A stretch of 64,000 nucleotides of DNA, taken from the NCBI GenBank assembly GCA_003056425.1, contig PYVY01000013.1:62001-126000 (forward strand), read 5' to 3'. Positions 10,611 to 19,722 of the stretch are shown here, piece after piece. Positions within the stretch are counted from its first letter, which is position 1; every line of letters begins with the position of its first letter. The DNA is from Alteromonas indica. Its GTDB lineage: Bacteria > Pseudomonadota > Gammaproteobacteria > Enterobacterales > Alteromonadaceae. Both the position numbers and the translations under genes were made by a program. The notes beneath the pieces are model-generated. The model saw nothing but the letters and a program-made list of their open reading frames with translations, searched no databases and was not told where the DNA came from.

Positions 10611-11252
10611 TTATTTGAGCTCGTCTGCAATCTTCTGCTTGAGGGCGGCAATCGCCTGATGACGGCCCTTGTCGGCAAGTGGCCGAGCGGGGCGGGCAGG
10701 TGCATGGCTGGCTTGCTCTAAATAAGATAAAGCGTCTTCGTACTCTCCTTCATCGTATAAGTATTCAGCATAAAAATAATTGGGGTCAATTCCTGCCGGG
10801 TTCAACTCAAGGGCCTGTAAAAACAATTTTTCAGCCTTACTATCGCTACCAAAACTGATGGGCCAGCCAGGCACTTTGTGATAAAGCGTTGCCAGGCTAG
10901 ATAACGCTGTGCCTTCTAGCACGCCTTCATCAATGGCAATGGCCTGTTCAAAATGGTTTTTCGCCCGTTCCGCGTAGTCCAGGGCGTCCATCCCGCCAAT
11001 AGCGCGGGCTGCACTGGCTTGCACAATGGCTAGCCAGGTTAGTCCGGCGGCGTCCTCAGGATGTTGCTCCACATAGTGTACTGCGTCACTTTCAAGGGCT
11101 TTAAAAGCGCTAATCTGCTGCGCATTATTCTCACTTTGGTAGTTTATTTTTGCCCATTGTTGCTGAATCGACAAAACATCTGGGTTTGCCTGGCTCAGGC
11201 TGGAACCGGCTAAAAACAGACTACCTACCACAACTTTGGCTAATAACTGCAT
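10611..11252 (-). CDS. Exported TPR-repeat protein of unknown function
   Basis: 213 residues with a signal peptide (MQLLAKVVVGSLFLAGSSLS, ending QA). The mature part consists of helix pairs of the tetratricopeptide type: 'AERAKNHFEQAIAIDEG', 'AEKLFLQALELNPAG', 'YDEGEYEDALSYLEQA'. It is probably a periplasmic scaffold for protein contacts. It lies 171 bases upstream of katG on the same strand, but the promoter-like dyad between them suggests separate transcription. I do not recognise a named family beyond TPR. Confidence 0.75.
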   Translation of the reverse strand: MQLLAKVVVGSLFLAGSSLSQANPDVLSIQQQWAKINYQSENNAQQISAFKALESDAVHYVEQHPEDAAGLTWLAIVQASAARAIGGMDALDYAERAKNHFEQAIAIDEGVLEGTALSSLATLYHKVPGWPISFGSDSKAEKLFLQALELNPAGIDPNYFYAEYLYDEGEYEDALSYLEQASHAPARPARPLADKGRHQAIAALKQKIADELK

Positions 11253-11342
11253 GGGCTATCCTTATAAAATTAATTTTGTAAACGACTATACACACAGTCA
11301 AACTTAAAAAGTTAGCCGATTGGGCAAAGTGATACAACAGAT

Positions 11343-12410
11343 TTAGAGCAAGCCGGTTTGCGCGAGCATCTTTTGATATGCGCCACAGGCGGCACCGCGT
11401 ACCGGCGCATCTTCAGGCATATGACTTTGCAATACTGGCAGGGGGCGCAGTAAGTAGCCACTGATCGCCTCTTTTACCCGGTCAAATACAGCCGGAAACT
11501 CGCTCAGTGGCCCGGTTAATACCAAAGCATCCGGATTCACCACGATACTGGCAGTAGCGATAACTTTGCCAATATGCGCAATCGCGCGGTCGCGCTGTGC
11601 ATTGGCTTCATGCAGCCCTGGGTTGTTAGCCGCGGCTGCCGTCACATAATCCTGCAAATTAATATGCTCTTCTACCGGCACATATCCCAGTTCTCCGGCC
11701 AGGCCAGCCCCTCCACGAATCAGGTGGCCCTCAAGGTAAATACCCGCGCCGATTCCTTTCCCTAAATACACACAGATGAAGTTGCGCTGGCCTTGCATGG
11801 CGCCGTAAGTTACCTCGGCCAAGGCCGCCCAGTTTACGTCGTTATCGATAACTACCGGGCAGCCCAAACGCCCGCCAAAGTAGTCTTTTAATGATACCTC
11901 GCAAATGGCCCCGAAGGGGAGCAGTGGCAAACGCACAGCTTGGCAGGACTCCGGGTCTACCGGCGCTGCCACCGAAATACCCATGGCTTTCACCGGCAGG
12001 TTGATACGTTCAATGAGTGGCGTTAACAGTGCCAACAATTGATCGGGTAAAGCGTGCGGCTGGTTCAGATCCGGGCACGGAAAAACCCGTTGTTCAAGCC
12101 AGGTATCGGCAAGGCTTTTTATCGCCACATGCACAGACTCGCCATCCACGGCGATAGCCAGGATCACGCCATAATGAGGGGCAATTTCATAGATCACCCC
12201 CGCACGACCCTGACCCGTAGTACGCCGATCTGTGGGGCAAACCAACCCCGCAGCCACCAGGCGTTCGGTGGCCCCCGACACCGTCGGGCGGGTAATTCCG
12301 GTATGCGCGGCAATAGCAGCGCGGCTCATTGCGCCATTGCGACGCAAGGCATCAAACACCTGATAAGTGCTGGCCTGGGCTACATGCGAAAAGTGGTGCG
12401 ACTTAGCCAT
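11343..12410 (-). CDS. ROK-family transcriptional regulator (NagC/XylR type)
   Basis: 355 residues from the ATG at 12410 (MAKSHHFSHVAQAS); a TTG 24 bases upstream is a possible alternative. Residues 10-70 form a winged helix ('NGAMSRAAIAAHTGITRPTV'). The rest is a ROK sugar-kinase-like domain with the phosphate-binding 'GKGIGAGIYLEG' and 'GLAGELG'. The Cys-rich zinc motif of ROK kinases is missing ('VPVEEHINL' stands in its place), which fits a sensor rather than an enzyme. It is divergent from the TonB receptor cluster and is probably its sugar-responsive repressor; the inducer cannot be told. Confidence 0.85.
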   Translation of the reverse strand: MAKSHHFSHVAQASTYQVFDALRRNGAMSRAAIAAHTGITRPTVSGATERLVAAGLVCPTDRRTTGQGRAGVIYEIAPHYGVILAIAVDGESVHVAIKSLADTWLEQRVFPCPDLNQPHALPDQLLALLTPLIERINLPVKAMGISVAAPVDPESCQAVRLPLLPFGAICEVSLKDYFGGRLGCPVVIDNDVNWAALAEVTYGAMQGQRNFICVYLGKGIGAGIYLEGHLIRGGAGLAGELGYVPVEEHINLQDYVTAAAANNPGLHEANAQRDRAIAHIGKVIATASIVVNPDALVLTGPLSEFPAVFDRVKEAISGYLLRPLPVLQSHMPEDAPVRGAACGAYQKMLAQTGLL

Positions 12411-12873
12411 TTTTTGCGGCCTTATCCACTCCAAGGGGGAGCGGGTTGAAGTGCTTGTCTATACGGCTATGGTTCCAGATAAAGCAGGATCTGCTATTAC
12501 CATTGGAGGGTGTATTCAGCATGTCCATTTGCCCGCCCTGTGTAATGAATGCGACATAAGTAGCGGCTGATTCTAAAACGATAAATTTACTTATTCCACT
12601 ACTTTGTTAACATTCTTTACAAAGTGCTTGCAATTGATTTTGCTGCGCGTTATAACTCAATCGTTACATTTGGTTAACAGTGCCTTGGCAGGCAAAGTCA
12701 AACATGTCGGGACAACATATTTGACAAACACGAGTGATGTGGCGTCATCGTATTCGCTGACTTTTAGACAGGTGAGTAACCCTGGTATTAACCGGTTTAA
12801 AAGATCTTGGCTATGGCGGTGGCAGACGCGTTTTTAGGAAGCACGTGTAAAACTCAACTGGAAACCAAAAACT
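12411..12873. other. Divergent promoter region between ROK regulator and TonB receptor
   Basis: 463 bases without a convincing gene. It must hold the promoters of both genes. A TTGACA at 12721 points towards the receptor, but I see no good -10 at the right distance. AT-rich tracts near 12575-12600 (ATAAATTTACTTATT) might be an operator. The receptor's long 5' leader (more than 100 bases if that -35 is used) is unexplained. Confidence 0.4.
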
Positions 12874-15800
12874 ATGTTTACTAAATCAAAAATATCTGCA
12901 GCAGTAACAGGCGCAATTTATGCGGTTGTAGCGGCACAGGCCATGGCACAAGAGCCTGAAGTAGAACAAATTGAAGTCAGAGGTGTACGCGGTAGTTTAT
13001 CGCAAAGCATGAATGTTAAACGCCAGTCATCTGGTGTGGTTGATGCTATCTCTGCTGAAGATATGGGTAAATTCCCTGATACCAACCTGGCCGAATCACT
13101 GCAACGTATTACCGGCGTATCTATCAACCGGGTAAACGGTGAAGGCTCAGAAGTTACCGTACGTGGCTTTGGTGGCAACTTTAACCTGATTACATTAAAC
13201 GGCCGGCAGATGCCGGCGGCAAACGTATCCTCCATTACCGGTAACCCGCTTGACCAAGGCTCTACCGGCACAACCCGTTCATTTGATTTCTCTAACCTGG
13301 CCTCTGAAGGCGTAAGCGGTATTGAAGTTTATAAAACCGGGAAAGCGTCAATCCCTTCCGGCGGCATTGGTGCCACCATCAATATCAACACGTTAAAGCC
13401 ACTGGCGCAGGGTGAGAACCGCGCTTCTATTGGCGCAAAAGCGATGCGTGATGAAAGCGGTGACGGTATTACACCAGAAGTCAGTGGGGTAACGAACTGG
13501 AGCAATGAAGAGCATACCTTTGGGGTCTCGTTGTTTGGTTCTTATCAGGAGCGTGACTCTGGCAGCCGTACAATGAGCGTAGAACGTTACGATTTGGAAA
13601 CCTGGGGTCCAGATGCGCTGGAAACTGTGGGCATGCAAAACGCCAACATAGTTAATGCACCTGAAGATGGCACTTTGGTAGCCATTCCTTCTAACTTGGG
13701 CTTAGGGACCAATGCCGATAACCGTGAGCGGATTAACGGGATGCTGACGCTGCAATACGCACCGTCTGACACGCTTACGCTAACTGCTGATGCCACGTAT
13801 GCCCGAAATGAAATGGAATCAAACTCACTGATTGACGGTATTTGGTTTGCCCGCCAGTTCACAGATGTGGAATTTGACGGTAACCCCGTTGTCGCAACCC
13901 CGGTGTACCTGACTGAAGATATCGAAGGCGGTAAAGACTTCTTTTTCCAAAACCTGATTATGGGCACCAAAGACGAGCTGAAATCGTTTGGTTTTAATGC
14001 GGACTGGTGGGTAAATGACTCGCTTAACTTAAAGTTTGACGTTGCCACCTCAAAAGCGACCAGTGGTGGTAATGCACCTTATGGTAAAAACTCTTTACGT
14101 TTTAACGTTGCTGGTGCTACCGCAGGTTGGCAAACCGCTGACTTTACACGCTCCATTCCGCAAGCCAGTATAGTAATCGATGATAGCCTTAAAGGTAATA
14201 ATAATGGCATTTTTGATCTAGCGGATGTGGGTACCCAGGTTGCGCAGGCGACTGAGTCTTCCCAGGAGTCTAATGTAGAGCAATTTCAATTCTCAGGTAA
14301 ATGGGATAAAGGCGCAGACCTGGTTATTGATTTCGGGATAGGCTATCTGGCAACTGAAATGGAACAAAACCGATTGGCTACCCAAGCGACGCTGGGCGGT
14401 TGGGGTATTGATAACCCGGGTGACGTACCAGAAGGCTTGTTAGAGGTTACCTGTACCGCGTGTAATTTTGAAGACCATGCAATGACAGGTGTTGAAGGCG
14501 CAGATGCTAATGCACAGCCTGCCGGTTCGAACACTATTGCCTTAGGTAGCGTATCGTTTAAAGGCAACGCCGTTGAACTGTTAGAAGCAATTGCACCTAC
14601 CTATGGTTTTACACCAGGCGCACTACCGGCCACCGGGTCGGATAACAATACGGTTGAAGAAGATATCTTTGCCGCCTATGCCCAGGTGACAATGGACGGC
14701 GAAGTAGGTGGCATGCCACTGAATGTCGTCGTGGGTGCGCGGTATGAAAAAACGGATGTTACTTCTACCGCCAGCCAGCGAGTGCCGACCGATATTGTGT
14801 GGTTGTCTGACAATGACTACAATTTGGTGTTAGGTAACGATGTAGTGCAATTAAGCGCAGACCATAGCTATGAAAACTTCCTGCCTAATATTGATTTGTC
14901 GTTAAGCATTACTGACGATATTAAAGCACGGGCGTCTTATAGTGTGACCTTGGCTCGTCCGGCTTATGACCAGTTGTATTCGGCCACCAGTGTAAACGTG
15001 CCTAACCGCCCCACCTATCTTGGCGGCGCGGCATCGGGCAACGCCGGTAACGCGCGTCTGGATCCATTGGAATCCAATAACTTCGATTTATCGTTAGAGT
15101 GGTACTACGGCGAATCAAGCATGGTTTCAATAGGCTATTACCGTAAAGATGTAGACAACTTTGTGGGTACCCAGCAGGTGGCAGAGCCTTTGTTTGGCTT
15201 GCTTGATGCCAACTCCGGCCAGGCAGGTACACTATCTGGCGATGCTGTTGAAGCATTGAACGCGCAGGGCGTGACTATCACCGAGCGTAACTTCTTTACG
15301 ATGGCAGCGATTCTAAACAATCCAGATGATTTCCCCGGCGGTGCATCAGAGTTTGATGAATCACAGGCTTTTGCTGATGATGTATTTAGTACTTACGACA
15401 TTATGGCCCAGGCCGGCGATCCTGAGTTCCAGTTTGAGCTAACCCGACCAATCAATAACCAAAGTGCACGTATTTCAGGTTATGAAATGGCGTGGCAGCA
15501 TTTCTTTGGCGAAAGCGGGTTTGGTTACCAGGCTAACTTCACTATTGTAGATGGTGATATTGGTTATGATGTGGCCTCAGATCCAACGGTTGATCAGTTC
15601 GCCCTGGAAGGCTTAAGCGACAGTGCTAACCTGGTACTGATTTACGAAAAAGAAGGATTGTCTGCGCGGATAGCGTATAACTGGCGCGATGCTTTCCTGG
15701 ACGAAGTTAACCGCTCGGTTTCATCTGTACGTAATCCGCTGTTTGTAGATGAATATGAGCAAATAGACATCAACGTAAGCTACGATTTCACCGAAGACTT

Positions 15801-15930
15801 CACCATGAGTCTGGACGTCATCAACCTGACCGAAGAAGGTCAGCGTCAGTATGGCCGTACTTACAATAACGTGTTCTTTGTTCAGGAACTGGACCGTCGC
15901 TATGTTCTTAGCGCACGTTACAACTTCTAA
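12874..15930 (+). CDS. TonB-dependent outer-membrane receptor (Xanthomonas/Caulobacter-type)
   Basis: 1018 residues with a signal peptide (MFTKSKISAAVTGAIYAVVA, cleaved near AQAMAQ). The TonB box region is 'EVEQIEVRGVRGSL'. The plug domain follows ('DAISAEDMGKFPDTNLAESL', 'ITGVSINRVNGEGSEVTVRG'), then a 22-strand barrel ending in the expected aromatic residue (...LSARYNF). This subfamily usually imports oligosaccharides or other complex substrates rather than siderophores. It is followed by SapC, cupin-8 and halogenase-like genes, a partnership often seen in Alteromonadales and Caulobacterales carbohydrate loci, and is divergent from a ROK repressor. The substrate is unknown. Confidence 0.92.
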   Translation: MFTKSKISAAVTGAIYAVVAAQAMAQEPEVEQIEVRGVRGSLSQSMNVKRQSSGVVDAISAEDMGKFPDTNLAESLQRITGVSINRVNGEGSEVTVRGFGGNFNLITLNGRQMPAANVSSITGNPLDQGSTGTTRSFDFSNLASEGVSGIEVYKTGKASIPSGGIGATININTLKPLAQGENRASIGAKAMRDESGDGITPEVSGVTNWSNEEHTFGVSLFGSYQERDSGSRTMSVERYDLETWGPDALETVGMQNANIVNAPEDGTLVAIPSNLGLGTNADNRERINGMLTLQYAPSDTLTLTADATYARNEMESNSLIDGIWFARQFTDVEFDGNPVVATPVYLTEDIEGGKDFFFQNLIMGTKDELKSFGFNADWWVNDSLNLKFDVATSKATSGGNAPYGKNSLRFNVAGATAGWQTADFTRSIPQASIVIDDSLKGNNNGIFDLADVGTQVAQATESSQESNVEQFQFSGKWDKGADLVIDFGIGYLATEMEQNRLATQATLGGWGIDNPGDVPEGLLEVTCTACNFEDHAMTGVEGADANAQPAGSNTIALGSVSFKGNAVELLEAIAPTYGFTPGALPATGSDNNTVEEDIFAAYAQVTMDGEVGGMPLNVVVGARYEKTDVTSTASQRVPTDIVWLSDNDYNLVLGNDVVQLSADHSYENFLPNIDLSLSITDDIKARASYSVTLARPAYDQLYSATSVNVPNRPTYLGGAASGNAGNARLDPLESNNFDLSLEWYYGESSMVSIGYYRKDVDNFVGTQQVAEPLFGLLDANSGQAGTLSGDAVEALNAQGVTITERNFFTMAAILNNPDDFPGGASEFDESQAFADDVFSTYDIMAQAGDPEFQFELTRPINNQSARISGYEMAWQHFFGESGFGYQANFTIVDGDIGYDVASDPTVDQFALEGLSDSANLVLIYEKEGLSARIAYNWRDAFLDEVNRSVSSVRNPLFVDEYEQIDINVSYDFTEDFTMSLDVINLTEEGQRQYGRTYNNVFFVQELDRRYVLSARYNF

Positions 15931-15948
15931 GTAACTCTGCTCGTGTTG

Positions 15949-15977
15949 CCCCTACAGTCTACGCCAGGTTGTAGGGG
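15949..15977 (+). terminator. Stem-loop after TonB receptor
   Basis: CCCCTACA at 15949-15956 pairs with TGTAGGGG at 15970-15977, 18 bases after the stop codon. A weak T-rich tract (TGTTTTC) follows. It may stop or slow transcription, giving higher receptor expression than the downstream genes. Confidence 0.5.
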
Positions 15978-16115
15978 TAATGTTTTCTTGCAATACATTG
16001 ATCTTCTTGTAGTAATACAGTTTTATTATAACTGAACACAGCTTTTTTATAATTGCTTGTGGCCCGCCCTCGGGCTAGGATGCCACAAAAGGTCAAGATT
16101 AAATCTGGCATACCC

Positions 16116-16841
16116 ATGAAAACCACCACTGTATTAAACAACGTTGACCACAAAGATTTAAAAATAAATCTTCATCTCAACGCAATGGCCGACTGCAAGG
16201 TAAATCGTACGTTGGCTTATACACCGGAAATTCAGGACCTGCACAAAGAGTTCCCCCTATTGTTTTATCGCGACCCAGCGACACAGACGATACAGCTGCA
16301 TGCTATTTTGGGGCTCGATAAAAACGAAAATCTTTTTATAGATGATACGGGCTGGCAAAGCCGATTTGTACCCGCTCAACTGGCTTGCGGTCCATTTAGT
16401 ATTGCTTATCATCAACAAGATGACAGTGCCCAGGCAAAACCCTTTTTATGCTTTGACGAGCAGGATGAAAGAGTGAGTAACACCACCGGCGAGTCGGTAT
16501 TTTTACCTATGGGTGGAGAGAGTGCATATTTGCAGCATGTAAAAAAGGCGCTTCAGGTTATCGAAACCGGCGCCCAGTACGACAACACATTATTTACGTT
16601 GGCGCAGGAGATGGATTTGCTTGAACCGGTCTCGGTGCAGATAAAACTGTCAGACGACCACCAGGTGAATTTTAATGATTACCTGAGTATCAATGAGCAA
16701 GCATTGGCCAATCTCAGTGGTGATGCATTGGCCCGGCTTAATCAATACGGTACTCTAAGCCTGTTGTTTTTTATCCTTTCTTCCATGAGCAATTTTCAAC
16801 AGCTGATTGACCGCAAATCTGCTCAGGCAGCCACGCTATAA
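16116..16841 (+). CDS. SapC family protein
   Basis: About 241 residues from ATG 16116 (MKTTTVLNNVDHKDLKI); an in-frame ATG at 16080 with a closer GG-rich leader is an alternative. It matches the SapC family through 'VPLLFY'-like strand order ('EFPLLFYRDPATQTIQLHAI'), 'LGLDKNENLF', 'GPFSIAY' and 'LCFDEQDERVSNTTGESVF'. Its function is undefined; the name comes from an S-layer-linked locus. In marine bacteria it is a regular neighbour of TonB receptors and tryptophan-halogenase-like proteins, as here. It has no signal peptide, so it is predicted to be cytosolic. Confidence 0.8.
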   Translation: MKTTTVLNNVDHKDLKINLHLNAMADCKVNRTLAYTPEIQDLHKEFPLLFYRDPATQTIQLHAILGLDKNENLFIDDTGWQSRFVPAQLACGPFSIAYHQQDDSAQAKPFLCFDEQDERVSNTTGESVFLPMGGESAYLQHVKKALQVIETGAQYDNTLFTLAQEMDLLEPVSVQIKLSDDHQVNFNDYLSINEQALANLSGDALARLNQYGTLSLLFFILSSMSNFQQLIDRKSAQAATL

Positions 16842-16859
16842 CCGGAGCCTGATATCCCT

Positions 16860-17888
16860 GTGAAATCTTCTGATACATTGCTGGTGCTGGACAATATCAC
16901 ACCAGATACCATTCCATTCGATACTCTGTTTGCCGCGGGTAAACCTGTGTTTATGCCAGGGCTGGTTAAACAGTGGCCGTTAGTGCAGGCGGCGGGGGGC
17001 TCTGAGCAAGAGGTCATGCAGCAGTTAGCGCAACATGACAGCCAGCAGTCATTTTTGTGCTATCAGGGGCCGCCCCAGATTAACGCCAGGTTCGGCTATA
17101 ACAATGAGGCTACCGGCTTCAATTTCAACAGCTACCGGACCAATTTTGCGCAAGTTTTGCAGACGATACGCAGTGAACTGGAAAAGACTGAGCATGACTA
17201 TCTTTACGTCAATTCGCTTAAGCTTAATGATGGCTTTCCTGGTTTGGCGGCATCGCATTCGTTGCGTTTTGATCATCCAGAATTTGCCGGTAATCAGCCG
17301 GTGGCAAAGATCTGGCTGGGGACCGAGTCGGTCGCGGCGGCCCATTTTGACCAGCCTAAAAATCTCGCGTGCTGCGTGGCTGGGCGTCGCCGCTTTACCC
17401 TGTTTGCGCCCGAGCAAGTCAAAAATTTGTACCCAGGACCTTTGCATCCCACGCCGGGCGGCCAAATGGTAACAATGGCCAACCTGGATGAGCCTGATTT
17501 TGTCCGGCACCCGCGAATAGCTGAGGCACTAAAGGCGGCTGTAGTGGTGGAAATGGAGCCGGGCGATGCATTGTACTACCCGGCAATGTGGTGGCACGAA
17601 GTGGCCGCGCTTGATCGGTTTAATGTAATGATTAACTTTTGGTGGATGACCGGACAGGCCTATCAAGGGAACCCGATGGATGCCATGTTACACGCCATGA
17701 TGAGCCTGCGCGATAAGCCTGAAGCAGAAAAGCAAGCCTGGCGCGACCTGTTCGACTACTATGTATTTGGTAATCCAGCTAACGTGACCGAACATCTGCC
17801 GGCCGCCAGCCATGGCCCGCTGGGCGAAATGAACGACATCAATGCACGCCGAATGCGCGCTATGTTATTAAAAAATTTAAACCGGTAA
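16860..17888 (+). CDS. Cupin-8 / JmjC-like dioxygenase family protein
   Basis: 342 residues from a GTG start with CCGGAG upstream. The jelly-roll Fe(II) site is visible: H-x-D in 'AAAHFDQPKNL' and the distal His in 'YPAMWWHEVAAL', with 'GRRRFTLFAPEQVKNLYPGP' between them. These proteins are 2-oxoglutarate-type hydroxylases acting on proteins or small molecules. It follows SapC by 18 bases and precedes the halogenase-like gene by 7, clearly one operon. The substrate in this type of cluster is not known. Confidence 0.85.
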   Translation: MKSSDTLLVLDNITPDTIPFDTLFAAGKPVFMPGLVKQWPLVQAAGGSEQEVMQQLAQHDSQQSFLCYQGPPQINARFGYNNEATGFNFNSYRTNFAQVLQTIRSELEKTEHDYLYVNSLKLNDGFPGLAASHSLRFDHPEFAGNQPVAKIWLGTESVAAAHFDQPKNLACCVAGRRRFTLFAPEQVKNLYPGPLHPTPGGQMVTMANLDEPDFVRHPRIAEALKAAVVVEMEPGDALYYPAMWWHEVAALDRFNVMINFWWMTGQAYQGNPMDAMLHAMMSLRDKPEAEKQAWRDLFDYYVFGNPANVTEHLPAASHGPLGEMNDINARRMRAMLLKNLNR

Positions 17889-17895
17889 CTGTTTT

Positions 17896-19404
17896 ATGAC
17901 TCCTCATCCTAATGAACAAAAATGTGCTGTGGTTATTGCTGGTGGCGGCACGGCAGGCTGGCTGACGGCGTTTAGCCTGGTCTCCCGGCTAGGGCCGTTG
18001 CTCGATATCACATTAATTGAGTCGGATGCGATAGGCACGGTGGGCGTTGGCGAGGCCACAATACCCACCATGCGCACATTTCATCGGTTATTAGGGATAG
18101 ATGAAAAAGAGTTTATGGCGCAAACCCAGGCAACCTTTAAATTGGGTATTCAGTTTGATAACTGGGCGAATCAGGGCGATCGCTATATTCACTCGTTTGG
18201 CGAAATTGGCCAGCGGTCGTGGATGGCGGAGTTTCATGAATTCTGGCTGGAGGCCAAGGCCCAGGGATTTGGCGGGGAGTTATCTGATTACTGTCTGGAG
18301 TTGCAGGCAGCCCAGGCGCAGAAGTTTTGTCTAGAGGTCGATAAACGGCCGGTTAATTATGCTTATCATCTCAATGCTACTGCTTATGCCGCATACTTGC
18401 GTAAAAAAGCCGAAGGGGCTGGGGTTAAACGCATTGAAGGAAAAATAGCCCATACCGCATTAGATGCGGTATCTGGTAACATTGAGGCGGTACAGTTAGA
18501 AGGTGGCCGACTGGTTGAAGGCGACTTCTTTATTGACTGTACGGGTTTTCACGGCCTACTAATAGGTAAAGCGTTAGGTGTTGGCTATGAAGACTGGAGC
18601 CACTGGCTGGCAGCAGACCGGGCTGTGGCCGTGCAAACAGAGCTCACGAGTGCGCCCGTCCCTTATACCAAATCCATCGCTCATCCGGCAGGCTGGCAGT
18701 GGCAAATTCCGTTACAGCACCGAATGGGTAATGGGCTGGTTTACAGCAGCCGCTTTATGGATGCCCAACAGGCGCAAGATGTGCTGTTGGACAATCTTCC
18801 GGGAGCGCCGGTAGCAGACGTACGGCATTTGGCATTTAAAACCGGCCGTCGGCTTAAAGCGTGGCACAAGAACTGTGTGGCGATAGGTTTATCCAGCGGT
18901 TTTCTTGAGCCGCTGGAATCTACCAGTATTCATCTGATCACTACCGCGATATTGCGTTTAATGAAACTCTTCCCATTTGGCAACGAATATACTCAGCAAG
19001 CGGCGCGTTTTAATGCAGAAACCTTGTTTGAAGTTGAAGCGGTACGAGATTTTATCATTTTGCATTATCACGCCACCCAACGTACCGACAGTGATTTCTG
19101 GAACTTCTATCGCATGCTGGATATACCGGACTCGTTACGTCATCGTATGCAGTTGTTTAGCGAAAATGCCTATGTATGGCCTGATGAAGTCGGCTTATTC
19201 AGAACCGATTCGTGGGTGCAGGTAATGCTGGGGCAGGGGTTGTATCCCAAACAACATCACGGCGCCGGGCGGCTACTTGACCAGCATGGTTTAGAACAGC
19301 AGTTAGCTAATATCCGTCAGGCTATCCAGAAAATGGTAACTAAAATGCCTCAGCATCATGATTTTATTACCCAATACTGTGCTACCGACGGCTGGGAACG
19401 ATAA
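17896..19404 (+). CDS. Flavin-dependent tryptophan-halogenase family protein
   Basis: 502 residues. FAD-binding GGGTAG sits at the N-terminus ('VVIAGGGTAGWLTA'). The catalytic Lys of halogenases is present in 'ATFKLGIQFDNW', the WxWxIP motif in 'GWQWQIPLQHR' and the Glu motif in 'FLEPLESTSIHLI'. All residues needed for FADH2-dependent halogenation therefore appear intact. Characterised relatives from similar TonB clusters (for example BrvH of Brevundimonas) halogenate indole only in vitro, and their natural substrate is unknown. The operon with SapC and cupin-8 suggests joint modification of a compound taken up by the receptor. No dedicated flavin reductase is adjacent. Confidence 0.9.
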   Translation: MTPHPNEQKCAVVIAGGGTAGWLTAFSLVSRLGPLLDITLIESDAIGTVGVGEATIPTMRTFHRLLGIDEKEFMAQTQATFKLGIQFDNWANQGDRYIHSFGEIGQRSWMAEFHEFWLEAKAQGFGGELSDYCLELQAAQAQKFCLEVDKRPVNYAYHLNATAYAAYLRKKAEGAGVKRIEGKIAHTALDAVSGNIEAVQLEGGRLVEGDFFIDCTGFHGLLIGKALGVGYEDWSHWLAADRAVAVQTELTSAPVPYTKSIAHPAGWQWQIPLQHRMGNGLVYSSRFMDAQQAQDVLLDNLPGAPVADVRHLAFKTGRRLKAWHKNCVAIGLSSGFLEPLESTSIHLITTAILRLMKLFPFGNEYTQQAARFNAETLFEVEAVRDFIILHYHATQRTDSDFWNFYRMLDIPDSLRHRMQLFSENAYVWPDEVGLFRTDSWVQVMLGQGLYPKQHHGAGRLLDQHGLEQQLANIRQAIQKMVTKMPQHHDFITQYCATDGWER

Positions 19405-19722
19405 ACTTATCCGCGGTGGTTTGCTATCGCCCTCCACCCTCGTATGACGCTGCTCAATGGCTGGGCAAGATAATCTCTGTGCGGCCCTGGCACTGCCGAT
19501 AACCAAGCCGAGGCCTATATTATTTATAGCGGTTTAAACGGCTTGGTACTATTCTAGCGACGCAATATTCCCGGCCCAGAGGTAATGTCAGGGGCGGGGG
19601 ATTGGCTAATACGCCATTTCATTTAATAGCCTGCGACAAAATGTCGCATTGTGCGCCGGTAAAAGATGATACAAGCTCGCCGCCACTATGTATAAGCTAC
19701 CCGGGTTACAGGATAGCTATGG
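19405..19722. other. Intergenic region with a long-armed inverted repeat
   Basis: 318 bases between the halogenase-like and PepSY genes. ACCAAGCCG (19502-19510) is repeated inverted as CGGCTTGGT (19539-19547) with a 28-base loop. No T-run follows, so it is a weak terminator at best. I see no gene. Confidence 0.4.
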